NCBI GenBank assembly: GCA_947479455.1
Contig: CANJZE010000025.1
Location: 1 to 56,004, forward strand
Length of the DNA stretch: 56,004 bases
Reading direction: 5' to 3'
From: Bacteroidota bacterium
GTDB lineage: Bacteria > Bacteroidota > Bacteroidia > Chitinophagales > LD1
Position 1 is the first letter of the stretch; every line of letters begins with the position of its first letter. The position numbers were made by a program, and so were the translations under genes. This document shows, piece after piece, positions 52,274 through 56,004 of this stretch. Below the pieces are notes generated by a model. The model was not told the DNA's origin. It was given only the letters and a program-made list of their open reading frames with translations, and did not search any database.

Positions 52274-53371
52274 TTAAACATTAAATAAGAAGTGCATAAT
52301 GTCGCCATCGTGCACTATGTATTCTTTGCCTTCGCTGCGTAGTTTGCCTACATCGCGGCAAGCGGCTTCGCTTCCGTATTGCACAAAATCGTTGTAGCTC
52401 ATTACCTGCGCGCGTATAAATCCTTTTTCGAAATCGGTATGGATAACACCCGCAGCCTTTGGAGCTTTGTCACCTTTGTGAATGGTCCAGGCGCGCACTT
52501 CCTTTTCACCAACGGTGAAATACGTTTGCAGACTAAGTAAATGATAAGCAGCGCGAATCAAACGATTAAGTCCGGTTTCTTTCAAACCTAAATCGGCAAG
52601 AAATACTTCCCGGTCTTCGGCACTTTCCAATACTGCAATTTCCGATTCAATAGCCGCAGAAATAATTACCACTTCGGAATTTTCACCGGCAACTGCTGCG
52701 CGAACTTCCTCTACATATTTATTGCCGTTTACCACGCTGCCTTCTTCTACGTTGCAGCAATAGATAACTGGTTTGGCGGTGAGCAATTGAAGGTCTTCTA
52801 TAAAACGTTTGTCTTCTTCATGCACTACGGCAGTGCGTATGCTTTGTCCGCTTTCTAAATGCTTTTTGTAGAAGGTCAACACTTCTATGCCTTTCAGCAC
52901 TTCTTTATCGGCTGTCTTTGCCAGTTTCTTTTGCTTGTCTAATTTTTTGTCAACGCTTTCTAAATCTTTCAACTGCAATTCGGTGTCAATAATTTCTTTA
53001 TCGCGCACGGGGTTTACATTACCATCTACGTGAATAATGTTGTCGTTATCGAAACAACGCACCACATGAATAATAGCATCCACTGCGCGTATGTTTCCGA
53101 GAAACTGGTTGCCCAATCCTTCGCCTTTACTAGCGCCTTTCACCAAACCTGCGATGTCAACAAACTCAATGGTTGCCGGAATAAGCTTCTGCGGCTTCGC
53201 CATGGCTTCAAGTTTTTTCAAACGTTCATCGGGAACGGTTACCATACCTATATTAGGGTCGATAGTGCAGAAGGGAAAGTTTGCCGCTTGTGCTTTTGCC
53301 GAAGAGAGCGCATTAAACAAAGTTGATTTGCCCACATTCGGAAGACCAACGATACCACATTGTAAAGCCAT
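52274..53371 (-). CDS. ychF: Redox-regulated ATPase YchF (Obg family)
   Basis: A 365-residue P-loop NTPase with TGS domain. Walker A GLPNVGKSTLFNAL, PFCTIDPNIG (switch I), DIAGLVKGASKGEGLGNQFL (G3) and CCNVEE in place of the NKxD guanine motif, which is why YchF prefers ATP. The C-terminal TGS region ends HDGDIMHFLFNV. It binds ribosomes and modulates translation and oxidative-stress responses. A perfect promoter match lies 20 bp upstream. Confidence 0.97.
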   Translation of the reverse strand: MALQCGIVGLPNVGKSTLFNALSSAKAQAANFPFCTIDPNIGMVTVPDERLKKLEAMAKPQKLIPATIEFVDIAGLVKGASKGEGLGNQFLGNIRAVDAIIHVVRCFDNDNIIHVDGNVNPVRDKEIIDTELQLKDLESVDKKLDKQKKLAKTADKEVLKGIEVLTFYKKHLESGQSIRTAVVHEEDKRFIEDLQLLTAKPVIYCCNVEEGSVVNGNKYVEEVRAAVAGENSEVVIISAAIESEIAVLESAEDREVFLADLGLKETGLNRLIRAAYHLLSLQTYFTVGEKEVRAWTIHKGDKAPKAAGVIHTDFEKGFIRAQVMSYNDFVQYGSEAACRDVGKLRSEGKEYIVHDGDIMHFLFNV

Positions 53372-53390
53372 AGCTATTTTTTTGAGGCGG

Positions 53391-53420
53391 CAAACCTACA
53401 TGAATTTAGAAATTAGCAAA
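53391..53420 (-). promoter_or_regulatory. ychF promoter
   Basis: On the minus strand TTTG (53417-53420), an 18-nt spacer and TAGGTTTG (53391-53398) match both Bacteroidota boxes exactly, with the same spacing as the phoH promoter. Predicted leader about 13-15 nt. Confidence 0.7.
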
Positions 53421-53443
53421 ATGAAATACGCAGTATTAAAATT

Positions 53444-53622
53444 CATTGATGAAAGAAAAGGGAATTACTCTAGCTCAAAGAAGAAAGAATACTCATCAAC
53501 TGCTTCAAAACAAAAAAGCCTCCAGCAGTATTGCGAGAGTTTTTTGTTAGGCTTGAATAAACGAAGTCATAAACTACAGACTTCGGTTTACTTAAAGTTC
53601 CAAGTTAGATTTGGAGCAGCGG
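53444..53622. repeat. Direct-repeat block left of the BrnT module
   Basis: Part A starts with a 24-bp stretch (53444-53467) identical to 54237-54260 and ends in a CCTCCAGCAGTATTGCGAGAG hairpin remnant, split here as CCTCCAGCAG and TATTGCGAGAG, resembling 54302-54322. Part B (53561-53622: CGAAGTC, ACTTC, AAAGTTCCAAGT, GGAGCAGCGGA) resembles 54141-54235. A 79-codon open frame crosses it but looks non-coding. Confidence 0.8.
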
Positions 53623-53667
53623 AAACTTTGGTTTATTAATTTACAGAAGATTCTCTACTTTTACTTA

Positions 53668-53949
53668 ATGCCACCTATAAAATTTGATTGGGATGCAGGA
53701 AACGAAATGAAAAATGCTACCAAACACAATGTTTCAACCGAAGAAGCTGAAAGTGTTTTTAATGATGAGAAAAAAATAGTGGCATACGACCATAAACATA
53801 GCACAGATGAAATGCGTTTTGAATGTTTGGGGAAAAGTTTGAATAATAGAATTTTGAGAGTTACTTTTGTGACTAGAACCGGAATGGTTAGAATAGTAAG
53901 TGCAAGACCGGCAAGCGAAAAAGAAAAGAAACGTTATGAAACACAATAA
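53668..53949 (+). CDS. brnT: BrnT-family toxin (DUF497), type II toxin-antitoxin
   Basis: A 93-residue protein of the BrnT ribonuclease-toxin family. KFDWDAGNEMKNATKHNVSTEEAESVFNDE, then RFECLGKSLNNRILRVTFVTRTGMVRIVSARPASEKEKKRYE follow the family pattern (WD....N..KH.VS.EEA...F; R....G; R.ISAR.A...E...YE). It is expected to cut RNA and to be neutralised by its partner. The start ATG at 53668 fits the family N-terminus; the open frame extends 19 codons upstream into a repeat. The last 14 bp overlap the next gene. The whole module is flanked by direct repeats. Confidence 0.9.
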   Translation: MPPIKFDWDAGNEMKNATKHNVSTEEAESVFNDEKKIVAYDHKHSTDEMRFECLGKSLNNRILRVTFVTRTGMVRIVSARPASEKEKKRYETQ

Positions 53950-54100
53950 AAAAAACAAAACCTATGTGCCAGTATCGCGCATGAAGAATTCTTCGACATC
54001 GGTTGATTGGGACAAAGCTCTAAATCTTGAAACAATTCTTGAGTTAAGCCGAAAAGGTTTGCTTAAAGAGAAAAAATCCATTTCTAAAAAAGCCGCATAA
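53936..54100 (+). CDS. Small BrnT partner, putative antitoxin, 54 aa
   Basis: A 54-residue basic protein (MKHNKKNKTYVPVSRMKNS, then TSVDWDKALNLETILELSRKG and LLKEKKSISKKAA). It starts inside brnT with a 14-bp overlap in another frame, the arrangement expected of an antitoxin. The SxxVDWDKA-like segment resembles the SDWDRV-type middle of BrnA antitoxins, but the ribbon-helix-helix DNA-binding end is missing, so it is a short or truncated form. It is ended by a terminator immediately after the stop codon. Confidence 0.65.
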   Translation: MKHNKKNKTYVPVSRMKNSSTSVDWDKALNLETILELSRKGLLKEKKSISKKAA

Positions 54101-54133
54101 AAAAAGCCCCCCGAGTAATCGGAGGGCTTTTTT
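54101..54133 (+). terminator. Terminator of the brnT module
   Basis: AGCCCCCCG and CGGAGGGCT form a stem with one mismatch around AGTAAT, with six A before and six T after. It starts at the last A of the TAA stop codon and may act in both directions. Confidence 0.92.
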
Positions 54134-54140
54134 GTGATAA

Positions 54141-54333
54141 GCGAAGTCAAAGACTTCTGTTTATTTGAAGTTCCAGGTCATTCCCGCTGAAACAGGCGGG
54201 ATGAAACACCTTCGGAAGAAGCTTGGAACAGCGGAGCATTGATGAAAGAAAAGGGAATTATAACAGGACAAGCCTTCACCAAACCTGTTCAAAATAAAAA
54301 ACCTCCAACATTACTGCGGGAGGTTCTTATTGG
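54141..54333. repeat. Direct-repeat block right of the BrnT module
   Basis: Part B' (54141-54235) resembles 53561-53622 but carries about 35 extra bp with the palindrome ATTCCCGCTG/CAGGCGGGAT. Part A' (54237-54333) begins with the 24-bp identity to 53444-53467 and ends at the rplV terminator. Order is A-B-toxin-B'-A', all in one orientation. Confidence 0.8.
54300..54325 (-). terminator. Intrinsic terminator after rplV
   Basis: Stem AACCTCC/GGAGGTT (54300-54306 and 54319-54325) with a 12-nt loop; on the minus strand it is followed by TTTTTATTTT. It lies 25 bp past the rplV stop codon and ends the ribosomal transcript. Confidence 0.88.
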
Positions 54334-54349
54334 AGGTTAACCAAAAACT

Positions 54350-54739
54350 TTATTCCGCTGTTTCTTCCACCGTTTCTTCAACTGCCGGAGCTGCTACAGG
54401 AATTTTGCTGTCAACTTTAATAGTTACGTGATTGCTTCTTTTGCGCAAACGGTAAGCACGACCTTGTGGTGCCGGTAAAAAACGCTTGATCATTGCTCCT
54501 GCATTTACTTGAATTTCTTTTACAAATAAATCGTTGTCCTCAGGACGCAATTCATTTTTTTGCTCCCAGTTATTGATAGCGCTCTTCAGCAACTTCTCCA
54601 ACTTTCCAGATGGTTCTTGTTTGCTGAATTTCAAAATTGTCAACGCATCGTAAACTTTCTTTCCGCGAATAAGGTCAGCCATCAAACGCATTTTGCGGGT
54701 TGAGGTTGGATTATTTCTTAAATGTGCTACTGCTTCCAT
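54350..54739 (-). CDS. rplV: 50S ribosomal protein L22
   Basis: A 129-residue L22. [27 protein letters not shown], then LLKSAINNW and [32 protein letters not shown] are the conserved core that lines the exit tunnel. After residue ~112 there is a Glu/Ala-rich acidic tail ([10 protein letters not shown]), common in Bacteroidota L22. It is 49 bp downstream of rpsS. It is followed by a terminator and not by rpsC. Confidence 0.97.
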   Translation of the reverse strand: MEAVAHLRNNPTSTRKMRLMADLIRGKKVYDALTILKFSKQEPSGKLEKLLKSAINNWEQKNELRPEDNDLFVKEIQVNAGAMIKRFLPAPQGRAYRLRKRSNHVTIKVDSKIPVAAPAVEETVEETAE

Positions 54740-54788
54740 GATTTTGGATTTATGTATTTGTCTGAATACTTTTTACTTAATACTTCTA

Positions 54789-55058
54789 CTACTTAACTTT
54801 TTTAGATGCGTGTCCTTTGAAGATACGAGTTGGTGAAAACTCACCTAACTTGTGACCTACCATATTCTCAGTTACATACACCGGAATAAATTTGTTTCCG
54901 TTATGAACTGCGAAAGTAAGGCCAACCATTTCAGGTATTACCATTGAACCGCGGCTCCATGTTTTTATTACACCCTTCTTTGCTCCTGCATTTGCCTTAT
55001 CAACTTTCTTAGAAAGTTTGTACTCAATGTAGGGACCTTTTTTTATTGAACGTGCCAT
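54789..55058 (-). CDS. rpsS: 30S ribosomal protein S19
   Basis: An 89-residue S19: [43 protein letters not shown] and the C-terminal [22 protein letters not shown] are universal. It binds 16S rRNA in the head of the small subunit. It is the second gene of the visible S10-type run, after rplB. Its start codon is directly preceded by an 8-bp tandem repeat. Confidence 0.98.
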   Translation of the reverse strand: MARSIKKGPYIEYKLSKKVDKANAGAKKGVIKTWSRGSMVIPEMVGLTFAVHNGNKFIPVYVTENMVGHKLGEFSPTRIFKGHASKKVK

Positions 55059-55097
55059 TTTTAGATTTTAGATTTTAGATTTTAGATTTTAGATTTA
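55059..55097. repeat. 8-bp tandem repeat in the rpsS leader
   Basis: Nearly five perfect copies of TTTTAGAT (on the minus strand ATCTAAAA) abut the rpsS start codon. The total spacer to rplB is 108 bp. Confidence 0.95.
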
Positions 55098-55166
55098 TAA
55101 ACCTTACTCTCCTTTTTATTACTGTTTGTTTTTGTATTGTCTAGCTTCTAGCTACTATTTACTGTT

Positions 55167-55991
55167 TTACTTGCTTCTTCTTTGAACAATAAACTGCGAA
55201 CTCTTATTCTTCGGAGTACGTGTTTTGTATCCCTTCGCCTTTATGTTGTTTCTTGAACGTGGATGACCTCCAGATGCACGACCTTCTCCTCCTCCCATCG
55301 GGTGATCAACAGGGTTCATTGCTACTGGTCTGTTTCTTGGTCTGCGACCTAACCAACGTCTGCGACCGGCTTTACCCAGGCTTTGAAGATTATGATCTGC
55401 ATTAGAAACGGTGCCTATAGTAGCCACACAAGTCATCAATATTTTTCTGGTTTCGCTTGAAGGCAATTTTACGATAGCGTATCTGTCTTCTTTAGCTAAA
55501 AGTTGCGCTGAAGTTCCTGCGCTTCTTACAATTGTTCCGCCTTTACCCGGGTGTAATTCAATATTATGAATAATAGCACCCAGTGGAATTTCAGAAATAG
55601 GAAGTGTATTACCTACTTCAGGAGCCGAGCCGGGACCGGCTACAACTGTTTGTCCAACTTTCAAACCGTTTGGAGCAAGAATATATCTCTTCTCTCCATC
55701 TGGATATTGGATTAATGAAATGAATGCGGTACGAATAGGATCATACTCTACAGACACCACTTTACCCGGAACTCCGGTTTTGTCGCGTTTGAAGTCAATA
55801 ACACGGTAACGTTTTTTGTGTCCTCCACCCACGTAGCGAATGGTCATTTCACCTCTGCTGTTACGTCCCCCTGTTGATTTGTAAGGAGCGAGAAGACTCT
55901 TCTCGGGTACATCGGTAGTAATTTCTTCAAAAGTTAGAAGTTCAGTGAACCTCAAACTCGGTGTGGTCGGGCGGTACTTTTTAATTCCCAT
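55167..55991 (-). CDS. rplB: 50S ribosomal protein L2
   Basis: A 274-residue L2, a core 23S rRNA-binding protein of the peptidyl-transferase region. Features: [69 protein letters not shown] and the conserved [20 protein letters not shown] with the His needed for activity. The start codon is 13 bp from the window edge; the genes expected upstream (rplW, rplD, rplC, rpsJ) lie outside. Confidence 0.98.
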   Translation of the reverse strand: MGIKKYRPTTPSLRFTELLTFEEITTDVPEKSLLAPYKSTGGRNSRGEMTIRYVGGGHKKRYRVIDFKRDKTGVPGKVVSVEYDPIRTAFISLIQYPDGEKRYILAPNGLKVGQTVVAGPGSAPEVGNTLPISEIPLGAIIHNIELHPGKGGTIVRSAGTSAQLLAKEDRYAIVKLPSSETRKILMTCVATIGTVSNADHNLQSLGKAGRRRWLGRRPRNRPVAMNPVDHPMGGGEGRASGGHPRSRNNIKAKGYKTRTPKNKSSQFIVQRRSK

Positions 55992-56004
55992 TTTATTCTT
56001 TTTA

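Noticed and set aside
53400-53639. Possible 79-residue small protein before brnT
   Set aside because: It spans the A and B repeat blocks and a hairpin remnant, is Ser/Lys/Gln-rich without domain features, and the matching repeat on the other side is not open.

Overview
The window reads as chromosomal DNA of an AT-rich member of the Bacteroidota, outside the Bacteroides gut group and plausibly a Chitinophagales/Sphingobacteriales/Flavobacteriales-type environmental lineage. The grounds are: two very large secreted proteins with PKD domains and type IX secretion (type B) C-terminal domains; a TonB-dependent receptor with a carboxypeptidase-D-like N-terminal extension; families typical of Bacteroidota (DUF4296, DUF3857/transglutaminase, WbqC, SAM-hydroxide adenosyltransferase next to PhoH and purC); promoters of the Bacteroidota form (TTTG, about 18 nt, TAnnTTTG); and almost no Shine-Dalgarno sequences. 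About 48 protein genes and one tRNA-Arg(ACG) are supported. Several start codons are GTG or TTG.

Layout. 0.1-5.2 kb: a small conserved protein, a PhnP-like metallo-beta-lactamase-fold hydrolase, two APC permeases and an SDR oxidoreductase. 5.3-12.5 kb: a 1505-residue PKD-repeat type IX substrate and a TonB-dependent receptor. 12.5-19 kb: tRNA-Arg, a proline iminopeptidase-like hydrolase, and a TPR protein paired with an outer-membrane barrel whose signal peptide is split by an in-frame palindromic repeat. 19-22.4 kb: aroC with a VF530-type gene, hutI, and a LolD-type ATPase. 22.6-27.8 kb: a secreted NTF2-like protein, then a tight uronate operon (kduD-kduI-kdgK-eda-MFS transporter) that covers every step from 5-keto-4-deoxyuronate to pyruvate plus glyceraldehyde-3-phosphate. 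28-36.7 kb: sucC, a dipeptide epimerase, a large DUF3857/transglutaminase TPR protein, a WbqC protein and a peptide-binding lipoprotein. 36.9-41 kb: a glycine-rich type IX substrate. 41-44 kb: an EVE protein, a two-subunit CoA transferase, a DUF4296 lipoprotein and YggS. 44.1-46.6 kb: a three-gene cassette (NodU/TobZ-type carbamoyltransferase, a 49-residue SxtK-like protein and an SxtJ-like membrane protein). 46.7-53.4 kb: purC-phoH, SAM-hydroxide adenosyltransferase, an ABM-domain protein, a DMT transporter, an RsmB-like methyltransferase and ychF. 53.6-56 kb: a BrnT toxin with a short partner, then rplV, rpsS and rplB on the minus strand.

The most unusual content lies in the repeats and at the ribosomal end. 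The S10 operon stops after rplV at an intrinsic terminator and is followed by a toxin-antitoxin module flanked by direct repeats, where rpsC would be expected. The 129-bp palindromic element in the barrel gene sits precisely in frame inside the signal peptide and is bounded by a 5-bp direct repeat. Three copies of one inverted-repeat family each lie between convergent genes. At many 5' ends, directly before the start codon, there are short quasi-tandem AT-rich words whose sequence differs from site to site but whose architecture is the same. No CRISPR array, rRNA gene, prophage or intact insertion sequence was seen.
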